A stretch of DNA of 64,000 nt from Defluviitaleaceae bacterium (GCA_009780585.1 WQZS01000018.1:1-64000), one strand, 5' to 3'. Counted from the stretch's first letter, positions 17,929 to 27,534 are shown. The notes: generated from the letters alone by a model not told the origin. Made by a program: numbers and translations.

Positions 17929-19221
17929 TTAAAACGTATTGTCATGCCCCGCGATGTTAAGGAGCATCCGGTACGACTCCATGGCGCGTTCCTGCGCCTG
18001 CTGTACGGTTAGTTCGTTGTTCCAGGTAAAGTTGATGATATCACCCCAAGGCCCCCATACCTGGTTGATTTGCGAAATGGTGGGCATGGGTACGGTAAAG
18101 GGCGTTTGCTCCGCCAAGCCCAGCAGGTGGGGGTCGTCGCGCAAGCCGGGGATTTGCTCCCTGTCAAGACGGGAGGTCATTTGGTTCATATACCGGTGCA
18201 AAATGACCGCGCCTTCCACGCTGACCATAAAATCAAGGAAGGCGTACGCCCACGCGCGGTTTGTCGGGCTTGCGAAGCTGGACACCCCGGCGTTGATGTT
18301 ACCCGAGAAGGAAATCGGCTGTACGCCGCCGATCGTGGGGATTTGCGTAACGCCGAAGTTTACGCCGTTCTCCTTCAGGTCGTTGATTGCCCACGGGCCG
18401 GTGATGGTCAAGGGGATTTCACCCAAGCGGAAGCGTTCCTCGCCGGTATTGAAGTTGATGTCCTCGATGGGTAGGTCAAAAAGTCCCCTCATGGTGAGGA
18501 AGGTCTCGATACCGCGGGTTAATTCCGGCGATTCGAAGCCGACCAGCGTATAGTCGTTCATGTTAGGCCCGAAAAGCTGCCACCCCGCGATCGAAAACCA
18601 CGGGAATACGTGGTACGGGTCCATGTTCCACACCATCGTCCAATCGTTGGTAGCCGGGTTGTTGTGCGACCTTGCGAATTCGAAGATCTCTTCGAAGGTA
18701 CGCGGCGGCGTGGGTCCCCACAAGTCACGGTTATAGAACAGCGCGAGGTTCTCCACTTGGAAGGGTACGGCGTGCATACGCCCGTTGTGGGTGACGGTTT
18801 CGACGGCGGCGGGCACCAACTCGCTTTGCCATTTTGCTTGCAACTCCATGGGTACGGGTTCGATCATCCCGTCGGAAATCGCCCACGACACCTGATCGTG
18901 CGGGAAAGCGAAGATATCCGCGCCGTGCCCTGAGGGGCCGTCCAATTGCATGTGCGCCCTGGATTCCACATTGCCCATCTGCTCAAACAATACCGTTACA
19001 TTGGGATATTTATTGACGAATGCGCGAATCATCGCCATTGCCCATTCCTCGTTGTCCAGCCATATGAGCAACTCTACGGGTTGGGTGGTCTTTTCCACGC
19101 CGTAGAAGTGGATCGTTTCGCCGAGGTCGGCTTCCTGCGGGGTCGTCCTGCCGTCGTAGGCGCAAGCGGTCAACGCAAGCAAAATAACCGCAAACGCCGT
19201 AAGGAAGAATAATTTTTTCAT
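17929..19221 (-). CDS. malE: Maltodextrin-binding lipoprotein, MalE type
   Basis: The 430-aa protein begins with a lipoprotein signal (LLALTAC, Cys about residue 20). It has the family 1 extracellular solute-binding fold: WLDNEEWAMAMIRAFVNKYPNV near the start, EEIFEFARSHNN, and GPWAINDLKENGVNFGV near residue 270. The malEFG order and the surrounding starch enzymes support maltodextrin as ligand. It is expressed after the starch-binding surface protein and before malF in one operon. Confidence 0.92.
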   Translation of the reverse strand: MKKLFFLTAFAVILLALTACAYDGRTTPQEADLGETIHFYGVEKTTQPVELLIWLDNEEWAMAMIRAFVNKYPNVTVLFEQMGNVESRAHMQLDGPSGHGADIFAFPHDQVSWAISDGMIEPVPMELQAKWQSELVPAAVETVTHNGRMHAVPFQVENLALFYNRDLWGPTPPRTFEEIFEFARSHNNPATNDWTMVWNMDPYHVFPWFSIAGWQLFGPNMNDYTLVGFESPELTRGIETFLTMRGLFDLPIEDINFNTGEERFRLGEIPLTITGPWAINDLKENGVNFGVTQIPTIGGVQPISFSGNINAGVSSFASPTNRAWAYAFLDFMVSVEGAVILHRYMNQMTSRLDREQIPGLRDDPHLLGLAEQTPFTVPMPTISQINQVWGPWGDIINFTWNNELTVQQAQERAMESYRMLLNIAGHDNTF

Positions 19222-19239
19222 ATCATTGCCTCCTGCGTT

Positions 19240-21204
19240 TTATTTCTTCTTCTTAATGATAAGGAACGCGCCGGCGCCCAGTACGGCTATAACGGCGGCC
19301 GCGATGATGATGATAATGACCGTGGTTGAAAGGCCGCCGTCATCGTTGGCGGGGGGTGGTGCGGGAGTAGCCGCGGGCGTGGGTGTCGGGTCGGCCGTAA
19401 TGGCTACGGGTCCGGCGCGCTCGGGTGCGGCGACTTCCCTGTCGGCGGGATTATCCACCGACGCGTATAATACTTCCCACGCGAATTCCGTGGAAACGAT
19501 GATCCAAACGTCACGGCCGGGTTCGACTTCCGGGTCGGGCCGCATTTGTACGGAACCGCCGTTGGCCGCGATGATGATATTCTCGATCCAACCGGGGATT
19601 TGCATCACGTACCAGTCGCCTTCTTTTTCGGTAAATTCCTGCCCGGGCCAAGACGCGCCGCGGAAAGCGTTACCGATGCCGTCGGTCCATGCCCATACGC
19701 TGGGGCTTTCCCAATCCTCGGGTACGAAGGCGCGCAGAGTAATAATGTCCGCGTCGGGTATTTCAACTTCAGGCTCCGCGCCGAACACGAAGGGGTCGCG
19801 TGCTTGCAACGCGCCGGAGGTTTGCTGTTCTGTGGTCACATCGAAGTCGCCGTCGTCGTTATGCACGGTTATCCATACGGGTACGCCTTCGAAGCGGAAA
19901 TCGCTCGTTTGGATCGTTCCTTCGTTTGCGTTAATCAACGCGCCCGTTTTATCGGCGGGTAGGAAGGTGTAGTACCAGCCGGGATTGTTCGGGTCCGGTG
20001 TAAATATAACGTCGCCGGGCCAACCGACGGAGGACGCGTCACCGCGGGGTCCCCATGCCCACAGGGCGGGTTCTTCCCAGTTTTCGGGTACTTGCGCGTA
20101 GATAACGACGGCATCCAGCACGATGGAGCCTTCTTCCGCCGCTGCCGCTGCGCGGGGTACAAACGGCGGGAACGCGCCCGCGGTTTGTTGGAATTCGGAT
20201 AGGGTAAAATTGTCGCCCGTACCCGTTACCGTCACCCACAAGGGATGTCCCCCAAAGGCGAAATCATCGGTTTGTACACCATCGCTGCCGTTAATCAACA
20301 TACCCGTCATATCTGTGGGTACATATTGAAAATACCAACCGGGGTTGTTCGGGTCTTGCGCCATGGGTTCGCCCGGCCAATTTTCCCAAAGCCCGCCCGT
20401 TACGCTGCCCCACGCCCAAATGCCCGGGGATTCCCACCCGTCGGGTACCTGTACGTAAACGATCGAATACATCTGCGGAACCCAGCCTGTCGTTTGTTGT
20501 GTATTGGTCGCTTCAAAATCGCCGCCCTCACCGCTGACAGTCACCCATACGTGGCCCCCTTCAAGGGAGAAGTCGCTCGTTTGGATACTTCCGTCATTGG
20601 CATGTATAAGCCCGCCCGTCATGTCCGCGGGTACATGGAAGAAATACCAGCCGTCGTTGTTGGGTACGCGCCTCATGTACGCGGTGCCCGGCCAAGCGTC
20701 GAAATGGGAGCTTCCGGTATCCCCGCCCCATGCCCAAATGCCGGGGCCGTCCCAACCATCGGGGACCTGCGCGAAAATTGCGGTCGTCATCGAGGGGTAC
20801 CACCCCGTGGTTTGCGGTACGGTGGTGTGGGTAAAGCCGTCACCCGGGCCGGTGACCGTCACCCAAAGGGTTTCGCCCGTTAGGGGGAAGTCGTCGGTTT
20901 GGATGCTTCCCCCGTTGGCGTTAACCAAACCACCTGTCATGTCCGAAGCCATCCATTGGAAATACCAACCGGGGTTGCCCGGGTCTTGCATCATAGGTAT
21001 ACCGGGCCAGCCGATGTGGTCCCACAATCCGCCCGAGGCACTGCCCCATGCCCATACGGCGGGGGCTTCCCAGTCGGCGGGTACCTGTACGTACACGAGG
21101 GTTTGACCCAACTCGGTCGACGCGTCCACCCGTGCCGGTGTTGAGATGATTACGGCTGTTACCGCCAAAACCATCGCAAGCAATAAAAATTTGATTTTTT
21201 TCAT
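19240..21204 (-). CDS. Surface-anchored protein with five starch-binding (CBM26-like) modules
   Basis: This 654-aa protein has a signal peptide (about 1-28), then five ~100-residue modules (about 30-135, 136-240, 241-340, 365-465, 480-595). Each has the pattern VYVQVPxxWExPxxWAWG, then WPGxxM, then GWYxxxxPxDMTGxLxNxxxGxIQTxDF. The aromatic-rich pattern resembles CBM25/26 starch-binding modules. A Pro/Thr-rich linker (about 598-625) leads to a C-terminal membrane helix and a Lys-rich tail (LIIKKKK), with no LPxTG sortase signal. There is no catalytic domain. It probably holds starch or maltodextrins at the cell surface for the pullulanase, the amylase and MalE. Module 5 is the most divergent. 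Confidence 0.8.
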   Translation of the reverse strand: MKKIKFLLLAMVLAVTAVIISTPARVDASTELGQTLVYVQVPADWEAPAVWAWGSASGGLWDHIGWPGIPMMQDPGNPGWYFQWMASDMTGGLVNANGGSIQTDDFPLTGETLWVTVTGPGDGFTHTTVPQTTGWYPSMTTAIFAQVPDGWDGPGIWAWGGDTGSSHFDAWPGTAYMRRVPNNDGWYFFHVPADMTGGLIHANDGSIQTSDFSLEGGHVWVTVSGEGGDFEATNTQQTTGWVPQMYSIVYVQVPDGWESPGIWAWGSVTGGLWENWPGEPMAQDPNNPGWYFQYVPTDMTGMLINGSDGVQTDDFAFGGHPLWVTVTGTGDNFTLSEFQQTAGAFPPFVPRAAAAAEEGSIVLDAVVIYAQVPENWEEPALWAWGPRGDASSVGWPGDVIFTPDPNNPGWYYTFLPADKTGALINANEGTIQTSDFRFEGVPVWITVHNDDGDFDVTTEQQTSGALQARDPFVFGAEPEVEIPDADIITLRAFVPEDWESPSVWAWTDGIGNAFRGASWPGQEFTEKEGDWYVMQIPGWIENIIIAANGGSVQMRPDPEVEPGRDVWIIVSTEFAWEVLYASVDNPADREVAAPERAGPVAITADPTPTPAATPAPPPANDDGGLSTTVIIIIIAAAVIAVLGAGAFLIIKKKK

Positions 21205-21221
21205 TTTGCATCTCCTCTTTT

Positions 21222-24200
21222 TTATTTTTCGTTGCTTAAATCCTCATCGTACGCCACCAGCATGGAAAACGGCGGCAGGGTCACGGCTTGGCGGGGAGGA
21301 ATTACCCACAACGCTTCCACCCCGGCGTTTCGGTCATCCACGACTACGTGCAAGGGCGCGTGCCATAGGAAATTGACCGCGCGCGGCTCGCTTGAAGCGT
21401 TGTACGCCACGAATATATTGCGCCATTCATCACCGCCCGCGTGTTCGCCCAAGCGGTACGCCAACACCATATCCTGTCCGGCAGGGGCAACCGATGCGGG
21501 CGGGTTGGGGAACAGCGGATGGTACGTATCGTTGATGTCCGCCCGATTATCCATACGGAACGCGGGGCGTGCGTTACGCAACGCGACCAATCCCATAAAA
21601 TAATGATGCACATCGATGAAATCGACCTTATGGTCCCAACGTATGGCGTTGAAGAAATCGTCGGAGTTGAAGGTATTTTCATGCCCGCGCTTCGACCGCA
21701 GGAACGAATCCGCCGCGTGGATGAAGGGTATGCCTTGCGAAGTCATGATTACCCCCGTACCGAAGACCATAGCGCGGGCCGCGTTGGATGAGAGCGGATC
21801 GCTTCGGTCGATTATATGGTGCGGGTCATGGCGGAAGGCTTCGTTGTTTAGCGTATTGTATTGCGAGAAAAATTGCGGCGTTGACCAATTGGAAGACCCC
21901 GCCGAATCGATGCCGCCGCGCGCCGCACCCAGCGACCACGCGATATTATCGAACAGGATCATGTCATCATGCTTAGAGATATAATTCACACTTTCCGAAG
22001 CGGCCCCCACGTTGGGCGTATTGGCGCGGATACTCCGCCAAACGTCACCCGTGATACCGCCGAAAGTGGAACCGTTAATAAAGCCGGAACTCGCGTCGCG
22101 GTTTCCGCCGCGCAGCAGGTTACGCGTGTTGTCGTTAAAGAAGGCGAAGCCGTTGCCCGTGATGTTGTTCGTCGAAGACGGCAGCGGCGGATTTATAAAC
22201 GCCTCGCGCAGGTTGCCTTGGCTGTCGCGGAACAATTCGGGGAAGTTGAGCGGTGAACCGTTCGGGTTTGCCGCCCACGGCTCGCCGTAGATGATTACCG
22301 TCGGGTCCACGGCGCGTAACGCCTCCACGGCGGCGCGCATCGTATGGATATCGTGGAGCCACATCAAATCGAAGCGGAAGCCGTCGATACCGAATTCGCG
22401 CTGCCAATACAACAAAGAGTCCACGATGTATTGCCGTACCATCGGGCGTTCGTCGGCCAGTTCGTTCCCTACCCCGCTGCCGCCCCCCGCGATCATCCCC
22501 GTACACCATGTCCGGTGGAAATAATACGGCACGCTCGCCTGGAACGGCCCCTCGTACACGCTTGCCGTGTGGTTGTATACCACGTCCATCACCACGCGGA
22601 TGCCGACGTTGTGCATGGCGTTAACCGCGGCTTTTAACTCTTGGATGCGTTTGTAAGGGACGGTCGGATCGGTGGAATACGCGCCTTCGGGTACGTTGTA
22701 GTTCTGCGGGTCGTAGCCCCAGTTCATGGCGTGGCGCGTGTTGTAAATTTGACGGTCAGGCTCGAGCTCGTTAACGTGGCGTTGGTCGTAAGTGGGCAGC
22801 AAATGGACGGTGGTTACGCCGAGTTCGATCAAGTGATCCAAACCCGTGCTGACGTGAATATTACGCCCTTGCGCGTCAACGGGTGTAACCCAACAAGCCT
22901 CATTCGCGCAGAGCGATATTTCGAACGGCGTTTGCGCGTTACACGAACCGCTCGCGCGATGCGTACGCGCGGTCGTCCCCCGCTCGGTAAACGCCATAAA
23001 CGTACCGCGGTACGCGGGATTGCTCCCCGAGCTTGGATGGATGGAAAAATCGCGTACATGCAATTCGTAAATCACATGGTCTGCCTGGTACGGGTGTCCC
23101 GTCAAGGGATTAACCCGCAGCGGCGGCGCGGTTCGCTCCACGTATTCGCGGTTACCGTTGACATATCGGTAGCTCCGTTGCAGCCACGTCAGATTATCCT
23201 CGCCGCGTAAGGGTTCACCGCGCTGCGTATCATTGATGACCGCGCCCAAGCCCTCATTGGCGGAAACCGCCGTCGCGTACGGGTCGATTGCGAACACGAT
23301 ATTTCCCTGCGGATGCGTTACGCGGTACATATACCACCATTGCGTATTACCGTCCGCCCAATCACCGGGGACAGATACGCTCCACACACCCTGCGCGTTG
23401 CGCGTCATATCGAATAAATGATACGGCTCCCGCGTGAAGGACGAAAGTATGCGCATACCGCTTTCCGATTCGTAATGGCCGCCGCCCGGCACCTGGTTTA
23501 AGTCACGGTATAAGGCTATTTGCACGTTGACGGCTGTCGGGGCCCACAACTTGAATTCGCTCCTGTCGGCGTACCAACGATGCCCCAGCCAACCCGTATA
23601 CCGGAATTGATCCAGGATGCCGCGCATTAATACGTTAATGCCGCCGGTTTGCTTTTGCCCGTCGCCGTACGCCAGCATGTAATGCCGTTGCGGGTCCATT
23701 ACTCCTTCGGTATGGATGTGGAAAAGCGGGAAGGACGCGCCCCCGGCGATACGGCTTGTGCTTTCGATAACACGCTCGATGGGGATATCGGTGCCGTCCG
23801 CCCAATCCACACCTGTAACGTCGCGCAATACGAAAGACGCGAAATCCACTTCGCCTTCCGGTTCCAGCATCGTAACCCTTATATGGTTGTGCCAATCCGC
23901 GATGGCCGTCACCGCCAAACCACCCATATAAGGGAATGTCGGCATCACCATCGTCGTGCCTTGTATATGATAAACGGTCGTACTCACAGGATTGCCCTCC
24001 CCGTCCGTATCCAAATATGCGATCACATCGCCTGTTTGCCGCCCCCATACGTCCCAGCCGCCCGTCGGGCACGGCGGTACGCGCATCAAGAAGCCCACGC
24101 GGTCCGTCCCCGGTTCAAGGTTAAGCGTCAGCGTATGGAATGGGTAATGCTCCCCCGTAAACGGGCTGAGGAGTGATACCTGCGACGAAAAACGGCCGCC

Positions 24201-24461
24201 CCCGCCGCCGATGATATCGCCCGAACCGCCGCCGGGTATCCATACCCAAAAATCCCACCCGCCGGAATGGCGCGGCGCGCGTTCGAACACGTTTATGGTT
24301 AGCGTCAGGCCGCCGCTTTCCTGCGCCGCCCCGTTTTGCGGTGATTCATCCTTCGGCGCGGGCGCGTTGCCCCGTAATACAAAAAATATCCCGAGGATGC
24401 CCAAGGCGACCGTCAACAGCATTACCGCAATGATATGGATGGTCTTTATTTTATCCGACAT
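21222..24461 (-). CDS. pulA: Extracellular membrane-anchored type I pullulanase
   Basis: The 1079-aa protein has an N-terminal membrane anchor (about 9-31) with no clear cleavage site. A CBM41-like domain (about 50-190) follows, then N-terminal beta domains including a CBM48-like part (about 285-400), then the GH13_14 barrel. The pullulanase signature NWGYDPQNYNVPEG is present, with DVVYNHT (I), GFRFDLMWLHD (II, nucleophile), IYGEPW (III, acid) and YISKHDDM (IV). It cleaves alpha-1,6 branches of pullulan or amylopectin at the surface. It starts 4 bases after the lacI stop, so it is translated from the lacI-led transcript. Confidence 0.93.
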   Translation of the reverse strand: MSDKIKTIHIIAVMLLTVALGILGIFFVLRGNAPAPKDESPQNGAAQESGGLTLTINVFERAPRHSGGWDFWVWIPGGGSGDIIGGGGGRFSSQVSLLSPFTGEHYPFHTLTLNLEPGTDRVGFLMRVPPCPTGGWDVWGRQTGDVIAYLDTDGEGNPVSTTVYHIQGTTMVMPTFPYMGGLAVTAIADWHNHIRVTMLEPEGEVDFASFVLRDVTGVDWADGTDIPIERVIESTSRIAGGASFPLFHIHTEGVMDPQRHYMLAYGDGQKQTGGINVLMRGILDQFRYTGWLGHRWYADRSEFKLWAPTAVNVQIALYRDLNQVPGGGHYESESGMRILSSFTREPYHLFDMTRNAQGVWSVSVPGDWADGNTQWWYMYRVTHPQGNIVFAIDPYATAVSANEGLGAVINDTQRGEPLRGEDNLTWLQRSYRYVNGNREYVERTAPPLRVNPLTGHPYQADHVIYELHVRDFSIHPSSGSNPAYRGTFMAFTERGTTARTHRASGSCNAQTPFEISLCANEACWVTPVDAQGRNIHVSTGLDHLIELGVTTVHLLPTYDQRHVNELEPDRQIYNTRHAMNWGYDPQNYNVPEGAYSTDPTVPYKRIQELKAAVNAMHNVGIRVVMDVVYNHTASVYEGPFQASVPYYFHRTWCTGMIAGGGSGVGNELADERPMVRQYIVDSLLYWQREFGIDGFRFDLMWLHDIHTMRAAVEALRAVDPTVIIYGEPWAANPNGSPLNFPELFRDSQGNLREAFINPPLPSSTNNITGNGFAFFNDNTRNLLRGGNRDASSGFINGSTFGGITGDVWRSIRANTPNVGAASESVNYISKHDDMILFDNIAWSLGAARGGIDSAGSSNWSTPQFFSQYNTLNNEAFRHDPHHIIDRSDPLSSNAARAMVFGTGVIMTSQGIPFIHAADSFLRSKRGHENTFNSDDFFNAIRWDHKVDFIDVHHYFMGLVALRNARPAFRMDNRADINDTYHPLFPNPPASVAPAGQDMVLAYRLGEHAGGDEWRNIFVAYNASSEPRAVNFLWHAPLHVVVDDRNAGVEALWVIPPRQAVTLPPFSMLVAYDEDLSNEK

Positions 24462-24465
24462 AGGT

Positions 24466-25473
24466 TCAGCCTTTCACGGGGGCAAAGCTCCCGCCTTTTT
24501 CGAGAGTGGTATGCAGGATGATGTGTCTGTGGGGTTCTTTATCGTTGATCAAGCCAAGCAGCGTGGAAACGCTCTGCACGGCCATTTCATCGAAGGGTTG
24601 TACGAAGGTGGTCAACGTCGGGTTCGTGTATTCGCCGTTTTCGATGCCGTCGAAGCCAACGACCGAAATATCCTCGGGTATACGCAAGCCTTTATCGTGT
24701 ACGGCCTTTATTGCGCCGATGGCCAGCACGTCCGAAAGGCACAGCAGGCAGGTATGCGTCCCTTGCTTTAATATTCTCCGCGCGGCCTTGTAGCCCGTCT
24801 TGAACAAGTATGCCTTGTCGTAATCCAAACCGACCGCCGTCGGGGTTATGCCGTAATCGTTAAATACTCGGGCCATACCCTTTTCCCGCAGGTGGTATTG
24901 CCCGATCACCGCGATATCCCGATGGCCGTTAAGGCAAACATACTCCGCCATTTTCGCGCCTTCGCCTTCGTCGTCGATCGTCACGCTGGAGAACCACGTA
25001 CGGTCATCCGATTTAAGCACCGTGGTTGACGCCATGACGATGGGGACGCCGATCATTTGCAACGATTGGTAATTTTCTTCAAAGTATCCGCCCAACAGGA
25101 TCATACCCTTCGGGCGTTTTTCTTTATAAATGCTGATAGCCGTATCCGCCATACTAGTGTTCTCATCCAACTCGCAACTATGCAGGATCACGTCGAAACC
25201 CTTACCGTTTAACTTTTCCAAAATGAGGGAAATCATGCGGGAAAAGAACGGGTTGGTAATGCCGTGCACAAGCACGACAATCGATTTGGTGGATATGCTG
25301 GACAGGCTGCGCGCGCTGTTATTGGGTATGTAGGTGCAGTCTTCGATGGCTTTGCGGACGCGTGCGCGTGTTTCGCCGCTTACGCCCTTGTGTCCGTTAA
25401 GCACACGCGATACGGTGCTTTTGCTGACACCGGCGAAGCGGGCTATATCATATATGTTCGCGTCTTTCGGCAT
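24466..25473 (-). CDS. LacI-family transcriptional regulator of the starch/maltodextrin operon
   Basis: The ATG at 25473 is chosen. It has the ribosome-binding site AAGGAAG 9 bases upstream and gives the canonical start PKDANIYDIARFAGVSKSTV. The in-frame upstream ATG at 25548 would place the promoter and operator inside the gene. The 335-aa protein has a LacI helix-turn-helix (about 4-25), a hinge helix (NNSARSLSS), and a periplasmic-binding-protein-like effector domain. It is the first gene of the operon and directly follows a strong promoter with an overlapping palindrome. Autorepression relieved by a maltodextrin signal is the simplest model. Confidence 0.92.
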   Translation of the reverse strand: MPKDANIYDIARFAGVSKSTVSRVLNGHKGVSGETRARVRKAIEDCTYIPNNSARSLSSISTKSIVVLVHGITNPFFSRMISLILEKLNGKGFDVILHSCELDENTSMADTAISIYKEKRPKGMILLGGYFEENYQSLQMIGVPIVMASTTVLKSDDRTWFSSVTIDDEGEGAKMAEYVCLNGHRDIAVIGQYHLREKGMARVFNDYGITPTAVGLDYDKAYLFKTGYKAARRILKQGTHTCLLCLSDVLAIGAIKAVHDKGLRIPEDISVVGFDGIENGEYTNPTLTTFVQPFDEMAVQSVSTLLGLINDKEPHRHIILHTTLEKGGSFAPVKG

Positions 25474-25501
25474 ATGTATACACTTCCTTACCGAAAAGAA
25501 A

Positions 25502-25527
25502 TGGGAGCGTTCCCGGGAACGCTCCCA
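25502..25527. promoter_or_regulatory. Perfect 26-bp palindromic operator, probably for the LacI-type regulator
   Basis: The half-site TGGGAGCGTTCCC is followed at once by its exact inverse complement, giving a 26-bp perfect palindrome centred on CCC|GGG. It begins immediately downstream of the -10 of the lacI promoter and ends 28 bases before the lacI ATG. The even-symmetric CG-centred form fits LacI/GalR/CcpA-type operators. Binding here would block transcription of the whole operon. Confidence 0.75.
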
Positions 25528-25528
25528 A

Positions 25529-25557
25529 ATCGTATCATAGGGTTGCAATTATGTCAA
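25529..25557 (-). promoter_or_regulatory. Sigma-A promoter of the lacI-pulA-mal operon
   Basis: On the minus strand TTGACA (25552-25557, perfect -35) and TACGAT (25529-25534) are separated by 17 bases, and the 26-bp palindrome follows directly. This is the best promoter match in the window. Transcription would run through lacI and the ten following genes to the terminator at 9532-9572. Confidence 0.75.
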
Positions 25558-25584
25558 TTGTGTTACAAAAATTTCGGGATTATT

Positions 25585-27363
25585 TTAATTGATTCGCCTC
25601 GTGTTGATAACACCGACCCTTCCGCCGCGTTCCACGATGGCTAAATGATTGAACACGCCCGCAAAATCGTCGTATCTGCCCATGGGGATGATTTCCTGCC
25701 CGTTCATACCCATGAAGCCCATGCGGTTGCCCGTTTCCACGATAAAGCCGTGGTCGGGCGCGGTATTAACCGTGGAGCCCCAATACATAAACTCAATGGA
25801 ATCGTATCTGCCGAGGGGGATGATCTCATTGTCGCGCGCGTCCACAACGCCCCAGCGCGCGTCGTTTAAGCCGCCCCATCTGTTCAATTCACCCGTCCCC
25901 ACGATAAAACGGTCGCCGGGTACGGCTTCGATGTAATTATACGCACCCAAGCGGATGACTTCGTTACCGCGCGCGTCAATCACGCCTATGCGCGAATCGT
26001 CATCCCACGTATCGCCGATACGTACGATAAACCGGTTGTTTTGCGCGTAGGTTACGCTGTCATACCTGCCGAAGGCGATCGTTTCGTTGCCGCGCGTATC
26101 GTAGACGCCCACGCGGTTACCTTCACGGATAATAAAGTGGCTGTCACCCGTAAACGTTATGTCGTCGTACCTAAACGCGATGACTTCATTGCCGCGCGTA
26201 TTCAAAACGCCCCAGCGGTCGTCGTCCCTTACGATAAAGAAGCCGTCGCCCGCGGAATAGATTTCATCATATCTGCCCAGGGAGATAACTTCGTTGCCGC
26301 GGTTGTCCAATACGGCCACGCGCCTGGTGCGTCCGCTCCCTTCGGATACGATAAACCGATCCCCGGGTATGGCATGGATATTGTCATACCTGCCGATGCC
26401 GATAATTTCATCGCCGCGCGGGTTGATCAACCCCATGCGGTGGTCATCCCATACAAAGTACCAGTTCCCGCCCGTAACCGCCGAAATGCGCGTATACCTG
26501 CCGGAGGGGATGATTTCACTGCCGCGCGCGTCGATGACGCTGAAGCGGTTACCCGCTATCGCGATAAAACGGCTGCTCGTCACGTATCGGACATCGTCGA
26601 ATCGGTCAAAGGACGCGATTTCCCTCCCGCGTGAATCCAGCGCATAGAAGTTACGCCCCCTTTGCACCATAAAATTACCGTCGTGGGTTACGAAATCATG
26701 GGTGGGTTCGTCGTATCGGCCGAATTCGATAATTTCGTTGCCGCGCGTATCCTCAACGCCCCACCGTATGTTACGTCCGCTGCCGCGCATGACGGCGAAC
26801 ATGCCGTTGCCGACATACGCGATGTCGTCGTGCCTGCCCATGGGGATGACTTCGTAGGGGGGATTATGCGCTCGCCCGAAGATTAGGAAGATCGCGGCGG
26901 CGATTACCACAAGAGCGGCGACCGCGCTGCCGATCATAATGAGATTTTTTTTGCTCTTATTCGGTGCGGGGGTAAGCGGCGCGGCGGGATACGGCGCGAC
27001 GGGCGGCGTAGCGTGATGAGGCGCAACGGGTGGCGGCGGTGCCGCGTAAACGGGTGCGGGCGGCGGGGGCGCGACGGGAGGGGCGTAAACAGGAGCCGGC
27101 GCAGGGGCCGGTACGGGTGCCGGAACCGGCGGGGGTTCGGCATAGACAAGGGGTTGCGGTACGGGTTCGGGGGGTGGTACAGGAAGCGGTGCGGGTACGG
27201 GAATGGGTTCGGGCGGCGGTACCGTTTCGGGCGGTGGTACCGTTTCTGGCGGTGGTATCGCTTCGGGTTGCGGCGCGGCGATTACCGGCATCTTAGTACC
27301 GCATTGCGTGCAAAAGCCGCCTTCGGGGCCGTCGTATTTGTGTCCGCAATTCTTGCAAAACAT
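25585..27363 (-). CDS. Zinc-ribbon, proline-rich, membrane-anchored WG-repeat protein
   Basis: The ATG at 27363 is used because GGAGGT lies 6 bases upstream and the protein then starts with a zinc ribbon (MFCKNCGHKY, then CTQCG). The longer in-frame start at 27762 has no such support. The 592-aa product has the zinc ribbon (1-25), a Pro-rich linker (about 30-138), one membrane helix (about 140-165), then about eleven WG-like repeats. Each repeat is about 35-40 aa, with the pattern (V/I)xDxRGNEIIxxGRYDxI. WG (KWG) repeats are thought to fold as propeller-like beta structures with unknown ligands. With the cytoplasmic ribbon inside, the repeats are probably outside the cell. Function is unknown. 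Confidence 0.8.
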   Translation of the reverse strand: MFCKNCGHKYDGPEGGFCTQCGTKMPVIAAPQPEAIPPPETVPPPETVPPPEPIPVPAPLPVPPPEPVPQPLVYAEPPPVPAPVPAPAPAPVYAPPVAPPPPAPVYAAPPPPVAPHHATPPVAPYPAAPLTPAPNKSKKNLIMIGSAVAALVVIAAAIFLIFGRAHNPPYEVIPMGRHDDIAYVGNGMFAVMRGSGRNIRWGVEDTRGNEIIEFGRYDEPTHDFVTHDGNFMVQRGRNFYALDSRGREIASFDRFDDVRYVTSSRFIAIAGNRFSVIDARGSEIIPSGRYTRISAVTGGNWYFVWDDHRMGLINPRGDEIIGIGRYDNIHAIPGDRFIVSEGSGRTRRVAVLDNRGNEVISLGRYDEIYSAGDGFFIVRDDDRWGVLNTRGNEVIAFRYDDITFTGDSHFIIREGNRVGVYDTRGNETIAFGRYDSVTYAQNNRFIVRIGDTWDDDSRIGVIDARGNEVIRLGAYNYIEAVPGDRFIVGTGELNRWGGLNDARWGVVDARDNEIIPLGRYDSIEFMYWGSTVNTAPDHGFIVETGNRMGFMGMNGQEIIPMGRYDDFAGVFNHLAIVERGGRVGVINTRRIN

Positions 27364-27534
27364 ATACATACCTCCACATATAAAATTTGGTGACAAAGCC
27401 TTATGAATATGTAATCCGTCACTTTTAGAGTATGACATTATATGCCATAAAATGCAAGCGCGGGAATCAAGAAAATCGCGATAACACAATCGGACGTACC
27501 GCCATACTATATGGATGTACGGGGGGAGATTGCC
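27364..27534. promoter_or_regulatory. Divergent intergenic region between the WG-repeat gene and the ABC importer
   Basis: This AT-richer region must hold the promoters for both divergent units. A TATAAT hexamer is present on the minus strand near 27437-27442 and a TAAAAT on the plus strand near 27447-27452, but neither has a convincing -35 at the right spacing. I see no CTGAGA-type TPP riboswitch or other recognisable riboswitch core before the importer genes. Confidence 0.35.

Noticed and set aside
27364..27534. TPP riboswitch before the NMT1-type importer
   Set aside because: No CTGAGA core or paired P2/P4 elements are visible, so thiamine-precursor transport is not supported.
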